Assembly: GCA_025934775.1 (NCBI GenBank)
Contig: JAICWO010000009.1
Location: forward strand, 158,804-222,803
Direction of reading: 5' to 3'
DNA: 64,000 bases
Source of the DNA: Gemmatimonadaceae bacterium
Lineage (GTDB): Bacteria > Gemmatimonadota > Gemmatimonadetes > Gemmatimonadales > Gemmatimonadaceae
Shown here piece by piece: positions 51,940-59,315 of the stretch. The notes under the pieces were generated by a model, which was not told the origin of the DNA, did no database searches, and saw only the letters and a program-made list of their open reading frames with translations. Positions within the stretch are counted from its first letter, which is position 1; each line of letters begins with the position of its first letter. A program made the position numbers and the translations under genes.

Positions 51940-52517
51940 AGGTGACCGAGACCACACTACCGGGTCTGCTGCTGATCGAGCCGGAGGTGTTCGGCGACGC
52001 GCGCGGATATTTCCTGGAATTCTTCAACGCCGAGCGATATGGCCGGGCGGGGATTCCCGGCCCGTTCGTCCAGGACAACCTGTCGCGATCCAGCCGCGGT
52101 GTCTTGAGAGGACTTCATTATCAGAATCCTCATCAGCAGGGCAAGCTGGTGACCGTTCTCGACGGCGAGGTGTTCGACGTCGCGGTGGACTTACGCGCAC
52201 GCTCGACCACGCTCGGCCGCTGGTACGGGGCTCGCCTGTCGAGCGAGAACAAGCGGCAGCTCTATGTTCCGCCGGGCTTCGCCCACGGCTTCCTCGTGAT
52301 GTCCGACGCGGCGCTCTTCGCCTACAAATGCACGGAGTACTATCGTCCGGACTGCGAGCGCGTGCTGCGGTGGAATGATCCGGACATCGGCATCGAATGG
52401 CCGTTCGATCCGGTGGGCATGTCGGAGCGCGATCGAACCGCGCCGATCCTGCGCGACACCGGCGACGTGAACGGGCTTCCGCCCGGCGCAGGAGACACGC
52501 CGGCGAACGCGTCGTGA
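51936..52517 (+). CDS. rfbC: dTDP-4-dehydrorhamnose 3,5-epimerase
   Basis: 193 aa from GTG 51936, overlapping the rfbA stop. [40 protein letters not shown] with the catalytic His, [12 protein letters not shown], and [15 protein letters not shown] then YKCTEYY with the catalytic Tyr are all RmlC signatures. It is a cupin dimer that epimerises C3 and C5. The codons for the catalytic loop (52102-52136) are AT-ending. Slightly longer than typical because of a C-terminal tail. Confidence 0.96.
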   Translation: MKVTETTLPGLLLIEPEVFGDARGYFLEFFNAERYGRAGIPGPFVQDNLSRSSRGVLRGLHYQNPHQQGKLVTVLDGEVFDVAVDLRARSTTLGRWYGARLSSENKRQLYVPPGFAHGFLVMSDAALFAYKCTEYYRPDCERVLRWNDPDIGIEWPFDPVGMSERDRTAPILRDTGDVNGLPPGAGDTPANAS

Positions 52518-53425
52518 TCTCGCGCGAACGTCCGCTCATCATCATCACCGGCGGGACAGGCCAAATCGGCTTCGAGCTCGTTCGCGCGCTGAGCCCACTC
52601 GGCGAGGTGCTCGCGCCGCGCCGAGCCGAGCTCGATCTCACGCGGCCGGCGCAGATGCGCGCGTATCTGCGCGAGCGCCGCCCGAGTCTGATCGTCAACG
52701 CCGCCGCCTACACGGCCGTGGACCGCGCGGAGACGGAACCGGATCTCTGCTACACGATCAACGCCGAGGCGCCCGGCGTGCTCGCGGAAGAAGCGAGGCG
52801 CGCGGATGCGGCGCTGCTTCACTACTCGACGGACTACGTGTTCGACGGGAGGAAGCGCACACCGTACATCGAGTCGGACTCGCCGTCGCCGCTGAACGTG
52901 TACGGCGCTTCCAAGCTGGCTGGTGAGCGCGCGATCGAGGCGGCCGGTGGCACGTGGCTCGTGCTCAGAACGAGTTGGGTCTTCGGCGCACGCCGCGGCA
53001 ACTTCGTTCGGACGATACGCCGGCTCGCGCGCGATGCTCGGCCGATCCGGGTGGTCATGGATCAATCGGGCACCCCGACGTGGAGTCGCTCAGTCGCGAT
53101 CGCGACGGCCGAGCTGCTCGCGAGGAGCCGCGACCAGCGGTGGTCCGAGCTCCTGCGCAGCCATGCCGGCGTGTACCATCTCACGAGCGCGGAGTCCACG
53201 ACGTGGCTCGAGTTCGCGCGGGCGATCCTCGCCCGTGATCCTGCTCGACATGAGCATTGCTATACGTCGCTCGATCCGATCACGTCGCGCGAGTTCAGCG
53301 CCGCGGCGGAGCGGCCGGCGTACTCGGTGCTTTCGAGCGAGCGGGCTCGAACGACCTTCGGGCTTCGGCTTCCGCCGTGGGAGGCGCAGCTCTCGGCGCT
53401 CTTTGCGGACGGCGACTTTAACTGA
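52514..53425 (+). CDS. rfbD: dTDP-4-dehydrorhamnose reductase
   Basis: 303 aa from GTG 52514, overlapping the rfbC stop. IIITGGTGQIGFELVRALSP is the NAD(P)H-binding motif. LIVNAAAYTAVDRAETEPDL, LHYSTDYVFDGRKRTPYIES (D-Y-V-F-D-G) and LNVYGASKLAGERAIEAAGG (Y-x-x-x-K) are RmlD-specific. It completes dTDP-L-rhamnose. The gene ends with no downstream gene for 252 bases. Confidence 0.97.
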   Translation: MISRERPLIIITGGTGQIGFELVRALSPLGEVLAPRRAELDLTRPAQMRAYLRERRPSLIVNAAAYTAVDRAETEPDLCYTINAEAPGVLAEEARRADAALLHYSTDYVFDGRKRTPYIESDSPSPLNVYGASKLAGERAIEAAGGTWLVLRTSWVFGARRGNFVRTIRRLARDARPIRVVMDQSGTPTWSRSVAIATAELLARSRDQRWSELLRSHAGVYHLTSAESTTWLEFARAILARDPARHEHCYTSLDPITSREFSAAAERPAYSVLSSERARTTFGLRLPPWEAQLSALFADGDFN

Positions 53426-53677
53426 GTGGCGCGGTCTCTGGAGCATGTCGGAGCTGCGCAATCAGAATTCTGGAGAATCCGGTAGGTTGTGGTGGTGGTC
53501 CTATCGGCAAAGCCGGGTTCGGTGCATCTCTCACCACGCGCGACGGAGGCGACACTGCGTGGTTCGCCGATGTGGGTCTAATCTTTGCGGAGCAGTGCGC
53601 GGCCTGCGTGGTATCGCACGACGGCGAACGACGATACATTCCGGGCCATTCGCCCCATACAGTAACTACCGCAACTG
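53426..53677 (+). other. Intergenic leader between rfbD and the initiating transferase, with alternative hairpins and a TACATT box
   Basis: The largest gap in the window (252 bases). ACCACGC (53533-53539) can pair with GCGTGGT at 53557-53563 or with an identical GCGTGGT at 53606-53612, so two hairpins exclude each other. GTTCGCCG (53562-53569) also pairs with CGGCGAAC (53622-53629). A TACATT box at 53635-53640 lies 43 bases ahead of the next ATG. This could be an attenuator-type leader plus a promoter. No known riboswitch consensus was recognised. Confidence 0.35.
53635..53640 (+). promoter_or_regulatory. Candidate -10 box (TACATT) upstream of the initiating transferase
   Basis: TACATT followed by CCGG, 43 bases before ATG 53678; no clear -35. 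It matches the hexamer and flanking bases found upstream of 24454 and 50000. Confidence 0.35.
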
Positions 53678-54751
53678 ATGCCTGAACGACGGACACCAGT
53701 GAAGTTGGCCGCATCGCCGTGGACGCCACCGACTACAGCCACCGGGCGACCGCAGTCCACGAACGAGCGTGGAAAGCGCCAGGTCGTCGTGATTGGCGCG
53801 CCGGGCGATGTGCCTCGCGCGCTTCAGCACCCGGCCGTGTTATCCGGGCAATTCGCCGTGCAGTCGATCGTCGCGATCGACGTGGACGCCGAAGACCGAC
53901 CGGGGTCGTTGCTGGAGCTGGCGCGGACCGTCGCGGAAAACGGGACGGACACGATCCTGGTCGCGGGTCCCGTGGGCGCCGTGACGATGCGCCGCGTGGC
54001 CGATCTCGCGCTCCTTCGAAATTGCGCGTTGCTGGCGGTGATGCCGACCGAGGTGCTCACGGAGCACGACCCGGTCGTCGTCTGGAGTGGAGATAGTCCG
54101 CTCGTCGAGCTCGCGCGCCATCCACGCAAATCGTGGCAAGCGACGGCGAAGCGCGTACTGGACTTCACCGGTGCGTTGGTCGGTCTCATCCTCGCGAGCC
54201 CGGTGCTCGCCATCCTCTCGGCGCTCATCTGCATCGAATCGCCCGGCGCGCCGATTTTCCGGCACGACCGAGTCGGCCTTCGCGGCCGGCGCTTCAATTG
54301 TCTCAAGCTGCGCACCATGCGCGCGGATGCGGAAGCGCAGCTCCGGACCAATCCTGAACTGCTGGACGAGTACCGTCGGAATCATTTCAAGATTCCCGAG
54401 GATCGCGATCCGCGCGTGACGCGACTTGGCCGGTTCCTCCGGCGAACGAGCCTCGATGAGCTGCCGCAGCTGTGGAACGTGCTCGTCGGCGACATGTCGC
54501 TCGTTGGCCCGCGACCGATCGTCGAGGAGGAGCTCGCGGCGTACGAGTCGTCGCGAGAGCTGCTGCTGTCGGTGCGGCCAGGCATTACCGGCGCATGGGC
54601 GGTGGGAGGCCGGCACTCGGTCGGCTATCCGGAACGCTGTGAGATGGAACTCAGCTACGTCCGCGAGTGGTCCATTCGGCGCGACGTCGACATCCTCGCG
54701 GCGACGCTGAGCGCGGTATTCAGCTATTCATCGCCGACACCGCCGGCGTAA
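53678..54751 (+). CDS. Undecaprenyl-phosphate sugar-1-phosphate initiating transferase (WbaP/WcaJ type)
   Basis: 357 aa. The C-terminal ~200 residues are the bacterial sugar transferase catalytic domain: a re-entrant membrane helix ([20 protein letters not shown]), then [20 protein letters not shown] with the catalytic-type D and K-x-R-T-M-R motif, [20 protein letters not shown] and VGPRPI. The N-terminal ~150 residues look like a Rossmann/CoA-binding-like domain ([16 protein letters not shown]), without the four membrane helices of full-length WbaP. It starts a repeat unit by moving sugar-1-P from a UDP-sugar to undecaprenyl phosphate. It belongs to a different family from the WecA-like enzyme at 27653, so two initiation routes exist. 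Confidence 0.92.
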   Translation: MPERRTPVKLAASPWTPPTTATGRPQSTNERGKRQVVVIGAPGDVPRALQHPAVLSGQFAVQSIVAIDVDAEDRPGSLLELARTVAENGTDTILVAGPVGAVTMRRVADLALLRNCALLAVMPTEVLTEHDPVVVWSGDSPLVELARHPRKSWQATAKRVLDFTGALVGLILASPVLAILSALICIESPGAPIFRHDRVGLRGRRFNCLKLRTMRADAEAQLRTNPELLDEYRRNHFKIPEDRDPRVTRLGRFLRRTSLDELPQLWNVLVGDMSLVGPRPIVEEELAAYESSRELLLSVRPGITGAWAVGGRHSVGYPERCEMELSYVREWSIRRDVDILAATLSAVFSYSSPTPPA

Positions 54752-54833
54752 TCACAGCGTGTCGCGCGCCCTTGAGCGGTAAGCCCGACGCATCGCTCCA
54801 ATGCGCCGCCGGTACCGTCGGCCGGTGCACACG

Positions 54834-54839
54834 TACATT
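54834..54839 (+). promoter_or_regulatory. Candidate -10 box (TACATT) upstream of asnB
   Basis: TACATT followed by ATTC lies 92 bases ahead of the asnB ATG in a 174-base gap. No consensus -35 is visible. Support comes from recurrence of the same hexamer in three other gaps. Confidence 0.33.
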
Positions 54840-54925
54840 ATTCTCGTCATAGTGACACATCCAACCGATCCGCGCGCGCGTCGCACGCGCCGATGCGCCC
54901 ACTCCGCGCCTAGCGAGATCCTGTA

Positions 54926-56869
54926 ATGTGCGGTATCGCAGGATTCGTCGGGCGGGGCGACCGCCGAATCATCGAGGCGATGACGGACGCCATTCGACAT
55001 CGGGGGCCGGATGATGCTGGCGTCGCGTACGTCGAAGGGCCCGCGAACGTGGGCTTGGGTAACACCCGGTTGGCCATTCAGGACCTCTCTCCGGATGGCC
55101 ACCAGCCGATGTCGACGCCGGACGCGCGATACACCATCGTGTTCAATGGTGAGATCTATAATTTCAAGGAACTCAGAGCCGAGCTGATCCGCGACGGCTT
55201 CCAGCCGCGATCTGGTTCCGATACCGAGGTCCTGCTCGCCCTGTTTCGGAACGAGGGCCGGGCAATGCTCTCGCGCCTCAATGGCATGTGGGCGTTCGCG
55301 ATCTGGGACGCGGAGGAGCGCTCGCTCTTTCTGGCCAGGGATCGATTCGGCGAGAAGCCGCTCTATCTCTTCCAACAGGGAAGCACCCTGTTGTTCGGCT
55401 CCGAGCTCAAATCATTCGCGCATCATCCGTCGTTCACGGTCGAGGTCGACCACACCGCACTGCTGCGATATCTCACCTTCCTCTGGGTACCGGAGCCGGA
55501 CTCGCTGTTCGCCGGCGTGCACAAGCTGCCGCCCGGGCACTTCGCGACCTACAAGAACGGATCGCTCGAGATCGCGCAGTACTGGGATCTGCCGTTGCAC
55601 GTCGAACGGCCGGTGTCGGCGCGCGAAGCCGCGACGGAGGTGAGAACACGCCTGTTCAAATCCGTGGAACGCCGATTGGTCAGCGATCGCCCGGTCGGCG
55701 CCTTCTTGAGCGGCGGCATCGATTCGTCGACGATGGTGGCCGCCATGGCGGCGGTGTCCACTGAGCCGGTCCAGACGTATACGATCGGCTTTCGGAATAC
55801 CGATTTCGAGTGGGAATCAGTCGAGAGCGAAGTGCCGCTCGCGCAGCGCGTCGCGAAACACGTCGGCGCGAAGTGGGAGCACATCGAGCTGGGATCGGAA
55901 ATCAGCACGCTCCTGCCGACGGTCATCGAGCATCTCGACGAGCCGGTCGCCGACCCGGCCGCGATTACCGCGTTCCTCCTCTGTCAGGCGGCCAAGAAAG
56001 AACGCACGGTGCTGCTCTCCGGCATGGGCGGCGACGAGGTCTTCGCCGGGTATCGCCAGCACAAGGCGCTTCAGATGACGGAGCTGTACCGTCGCACGCC
56101 GGCGCTCCTGCGCGGTGCGATTCAGCGACGGCTCGTGCCGGCATTAGAGAAGTCGCAACACCGCAAGATCCTGGGTCTGGCCAAGGATGCGCGCACGTTT
56201 CTGTCGAACGTCGACGCGCCGTTCGAGGAGCGCTTCATCGGCTACGCGCGGTACCACACCTCGTCCGAGTTGTCCGAGCTCCTGCATCCCGACCTGCGCG
56301 CGCGAGTCGCAGTCTCGGACGTCACCGCGACCCACGCGCGGGTCATGGCTCGCTCGACCGGCGCGGACCCGCTGCTTCGCATGCTCTACACCGACATGAA
56401 AACGTTCATGCCGAGTCTGAACATGCTGTACATGGACAAGATGAGTATGGCGTCGGCGGTCGAGGTGCGATTGCCCTTCCTGGATCACGAGCTCGTCAAG
56501 TACGCGGCGTCGCTGTCGTCGTCCTTGAAGATCCGGCGCATGACCGGAAAGTGGATTCTGCGGAAAGCCTTTGACGGGATGCTGCCGAGCGACGTGCTCT
56601 GGAGCCGCAAGAAGGTCGGGTTTGGCGCGCCGATTCGCACGTGGCTGAAGCGGGACCTCGCTCCGCTGCTGAACGATGTGCTGTCCGACCGGCGCGTACG
56701 CGAACGCGGCCTGTTCGATCCGGCGCGCGTGCGCGCGATCGTGAACAACCCGCTCCAGGGACGGAATGATCTGCGAATCTGGTCGCTATTGACGCTCGAA
56801 ATCTGGCTGTCGGGAATCGAGACGCGGACGCGTGCTCACGCGATGTGCGCGTCAGAAGCGTCCGCATAG
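54926..56869 (+). CDS. asnB: Asparagine synthetase (glutamine-hydrolysing), AsnB type
   Basis: 647 aa. It starts MCGIAGFVGRGD, with Cys2 the glutaminase nucleophile after Met removal. RHRGPDDAGV, NTRLAIQDLSPDGHQPM and FNGEIYNFKELRAELI are class-II glutamine amidotransferase motifs. The synthetase half has VGAFLSGGIDSSTMVAAMAA (PP-loop) and SGMGGDEVFAGYRQH, then VEVRLPFLDHELVKYAASLS. AsnB-like enzymes in polysaccharide loci often amidate sugar carboxyl groups (uronic acid amides) rather than make asparagine; a surface-glycan role is inferred. Its end overlaps the convergent GT4 gene by 34 bases. The segment 55142-55176 has a TATAAT hexamer and AT-ending codons. Confidence 0.95.
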   Translation: MCGIAGFVGRGDRRIIEAMTDAIRHRGPDDAGVAYVEGPANVGLGNTRLAIQDLSPDGHQPMSTPDARYTIVFNGEIYNFKELRAELIRDGFQPRSGSDTEVLLALFRNEGRAMLSRLNGMWAFAIWDAEERSLFLARDRFGEKPLYLFQQGSTLLFGSELKSFAHHPSFTVEVDHTALLRYLTFLWVPEPDSLFAGVHKLPPGHFATYKNGSLEIAQYWDLPLHVERPVSAREAATEVRTRLFKSVERRLVSDRPVGAFLSGGIDSSTMVAAMAAVSTEPVQTYTIGFRNTDFEWESVESEVPLAQRVAKHVGAKWEHIELGSEISTLLPTVIEHLDEPVADPAAITAFLLCQAAKKERTVLLSGMGGDEVFAGYRQHKALQMTELYRRTPALLRGAIQRRLVPALEKSQHRKILGLAKDARTFLSNVDAPFEERFIGYARYHTSSELSELLHPDLRARVAVSDVTATHARVMARSTGADPLLRMLYTDMKTFMPSLNMLYMDKMSMASAVEVRLPFLDHELVKYAASLSSSLKIRRMTGKWILRKAFDGMLPSDVLWSRKKVGFGAPIRTWLKRDLAPLLNDVLSDRRVRERGLFDPARVRAIVNNPLQGRNDLRIWSLLTLEIWLSGIETRTRAHAMCASEASA

Positions 56870-57891
56870 CGCTCGGGCGCGGTCCAACCCGGCATCGCTT
56901 GGCGAATGACGTCGGCCATGCCGGCGCGATGCGCTTCGTAGCTGAACATGGACAGAACTCTCTCGCGTGCACGCCGGCCAAGCTTCGACGCTTCGCCGCG
57001 ATCGTCGAGCAGACGATTGATCGCGGCCGCGAACGCGTCGTGATCGTCCGGCTCGGCGAGGAGCGCGGTGTCGCCGACGACTTCCGGAATGGCGCCGCGC
57101 GGGCTCGTGACCACGGGCAGGCCGCACGCCATCGCTTCCGCGATCGCGAGCCCGAATCCTTCATAGATGGATGGTTGCGCATAGACGCGGGCCCGCCGGA
57201 ACGCGTTGATCTTCTCGTCGCGCGTGACTCGTCCCGGGAACTCGACCGAGTCGTGCACGCCGAGCGAGCGCGCGAGCGCGAGCAGTTCGGGATACCCGTT
57301 TCCGTGCGGGCCGACGACCTCGAGAACGGCGTGCCGGTGTTTGGCCGCGACCGACGGCCAGGCGCGAATGAGGGTTTTCAATCGCTTTCGATCGACGTTG
57401 TCGGCGGTGAGTTGGCTGACGACGACGACCCGGTCTTCTTTGGCGACGGAGGCCAAAGGCGAGTAGGTTCGAGTGTCGATCCCCTGGTACACGACGTGAC
57501 AATGCTTTGCCCGGAGCTGCTCGAGCCAGCGAAGCTCCGCGTTGCAGATCGCGACGTTCTGGTCAGCGCCAGCCACGCAGAGCCGCACCAGCGCGCGCTT
57601 GTACCACGGATAATTCTTCCACCAACCGAGCTGGGGATCGAGCTGCAATGTTCCGGTGAAGACGTTCGGACGTCCGCGCAGCAGTGACACGGGCAGCGTG
57701 AAGACACCGGAGCCCCACCACCATGTCCAATACAGGTCCGCGTCCCAAGGAATCTCGGCGCGTTTCGTCGCTCTGATGACGTCGAAGCCGAGTTCTTCGA
57801 GACACGTGATGTCGTTACGATAGAAGTCGATTATCTCGAGCAGCTCGGGATCGCGCACCCGTGCGAAAAAGCAGGCCTTAAGCCGACGCAT
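56836..57891 (-). CDS. Glycosyltransferase, GT4
   Basis: 351 aa from ATG 57891; a further in-frame ATG at 57939 would add 16 residues and overlap the divergent flippase by 43 bases. YWTWWWGSGVFTLPVSLLRG is an unusual tryptophan-rich acceptor stretch. VVYQGIDTRTYSPLASVAKE and VVVVSQLTADNVDRKRLKTL begin the donor domain; YEGFGLAIAEAMACGLPVVT is a perfect EX7E. EVVGDTALLAEPDDHDAFAA follows as in typical retaining GT4 enzymes. Tail-to-tail overlap with asnB. Confidence 0.9.
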   Translation of the reverse strand: MRRLKACFFARVRDPELLEIIDFYRNDITCLEELGFDVIRATKRAEIPWDADLYWTWWWGSGVFTLPVSLLRGRPNVFTGTLQLDPQLGWWKNYPWYKRALVRLCVAGADQNVAICNAELRWLEQLRAKHCHVVYQGIDTRTYSPLASVAKEDRVVVVSQLTADNVDRKRLKTLIRAWPSVAAKHRHAVLEVVGPHGNGYPELLALARSLGVHDSVEFPGRVTRDEKINAFRRARVYAQPSIYEGFGLAIAEAMACGLPVVTSPRGAIPEVVGDTALLAEPDDHDAFAAAINRLLDDRGEASKLGRRARERVLSMFSYEAHRAGMADVIRQAMPGWTAPERYADASDAHIA

Positions 57892-57896
57892 TCTTC

Positions 57897-59315
57897 GTGG
57901 AAACTCCCCAGGAAAAGCCTCGATCAACCCCAGCTTCACGCCTCGCGGATACGCTGCGGCGCCGGGTCAGCGACAAGCTAACACCGGGTCAGCCGCCGTA
58001 CGTCCCCGGGCCCGGGGAGGGCGAAGGATCGGGGAGACTTCGCGGCGCCGCCGCGCGCGCGGGAGGTTATCTCGCCGGCGCTTCGCGGCGCGCCTGGCAG
58101 GGCGACATCCTGCACTATTCCGCGTCGATCGCGGCGGTGCAGGGAGGAACGCTCCTGACGCAGTTTCTCGTGGCGCGAGTGCTTGGCCCCAACCGCTTTG
58201 GATCGGTGCGCGTCGTCGAAGCGGCGATCGTGCTCCTCGCCACGATCGGCAACCTGGGACTTCCGACCGCGATCATGCGGTATCCGGCCATCGAGCCGGA
58301 CGAACATCGTCGCGGTCAACTGCTCGTGCGATTCGCCGCGACGGCACTCGTCTCGGGTGCGATCGTCGCAACGCTGATCGCGGTCGGCGTGCCGCATACG
58401 CGGTATTCCTATCTGGGATCGCTTCGATGGGTGCTTGCCTCCGTCGTCGCTCTCGCGATCGTGGACCGCACGCTCATCAACTACTTCATGGGCGTGAAGC
58501 GGGTGCGCACGGTCGCGCGCATCAATCTGCTCTGGTCGCTCGGTGCGGTCGCCCTGGTCGTGACCGGCACCGAGATGTTCGGGCTTCGAGGATGGACGAT
58601 CACGCGGATCGCCGCGGAGGCGGTGCTCGCGATCGCCGTCATCCTGCTCGCGGCGCCATCGGCCCGCCGGCCGGCCAAATTCCTGATCTCCGGTCCGATC
58701 CTCACGTTCGGACTGATGTCCGCGATGGGACTGGTGTTGGACAAGATCGCGACGACGGCGGACACGCTCTATCTCTCGTATTACATGAGAGACTCCGCCG
58801 CCGTCGGCCAGTACGGCATCGCGACGATCCTCGTTACCGTGGGCGGGCTCGTGCCGGCCGCGGCTTCGCAGGCGGCACTCCCGCGGGTTGCAGAGCGGTA
58901 CGGGACGCCGAGTGTCGCGATTCGTTATCTGTTCAGTGTTCTCGTTCCGGTGGCGATCTTCGCCGCCGTCGTCGGCGCTGGCATCGCGCTCTTTGGACGC
59001 CCGCTCCTGGTGCACCTCGTCGGCACATCGTACGCGGTCGCGGGATCCCTGCTGCCTGTTCTCGCGCCGACACTGCTGTTCAATTCCATGGGCTCGATGC
59101 TCTCGGCGTACCTCATGGGAATGGATCGAGCCGGGGCCAGCCTCGGCAACACGGCGGTGGGTGTCTTGACCAACGTTGCGCTCAACGCGGTTCTCATCCC
59201 GCGATACCAAATCTGGGGCGTCGCCACGGCGGCCCTACTCACCAGCTTCGTTCGATGCGCTGGCGCATCTGCGCTCGTCGCGTGGCCCTTGCGTCGCAGG
59301 CATGAGTCGCGCTGA
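57897..59315 (+). CDS. Wzx-like flippase, second copy
   Basis: 472 aa from GTG 57897; no other in-frame start exists before the first membrane segment. A ~60-residue charged and Pro/Gly-rich cytoplasmic N-terminus precedes about twelve to fourteen membrane segments, beginning SIAAVQGGTLLTQFLVARVL then GPNRFGSVRVVEAAIVLLAT, the MOP/Wzx signature. ADTLYLSYYMRDSAAVGQYG and GSMLSAYLMGMDRAGASLGN are conserved mid and late segments. Only 5 bases separate its start from that of the divergent GT4 gene. Its end overlaps the polymerase gene by 14 bases. Confidence 0.9.
   Translation: METPQEKPRSTPASRLADTLRRRVSDKLTPGQPPYVPGPGEGEGSGRLRGAAARAGGYLAGASRRAWQGDILHYSASIAAVQGGTLLTQFLVARVLGPNRFGSVRVVEAAIVLLATIGNLGLPTAIMRYPAIEPDEHRRGQLLVRFAATALVSGAIVATLIAVGVPHTRYSYLGSLRWVLASVVALAIVDRTLINYFMGVKRVRTVARINLLWSLGAVALVVTGTEMFGLRGWTITRIAAEAVLAIAVILLAAPSARRPAKFLISGPILTFGLMSAMGLVLDKIATTADTLYLSYYMRDSAAVGQYGIATILVTVGGLVPAAASQAALPRVAERYGTPSVAIRYLFSVLVPVAIFAAVVGAGIALFGRPLLVHLVGTSYAVAGSLLPVLAPTLLFNSMGSMLSAYLMGMDRAGASLGNTAVGVLTNVALNAVLIPRYQIWGVATAALLTSFVRCAGASALVAWPLRRRHESR

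Noticed and set aside
53500..53600. GGCAAAGCC and GGGTCTAA resembling parts of a GEMM (c-di-GMP-I) riboswitch
   Set aside because: The order, spacing and P1/P2 helices of the GEMM consensus could not be assembled; kept only as a structured-leader candidate.
50349..56145. Several TTA codons followed by Glu (for example 50349, 50975, 56143)
   Set aside because: Looked like a pattern, but other TTA codons (7167, 31584, 42066, 45130, 52190) precede different residues.
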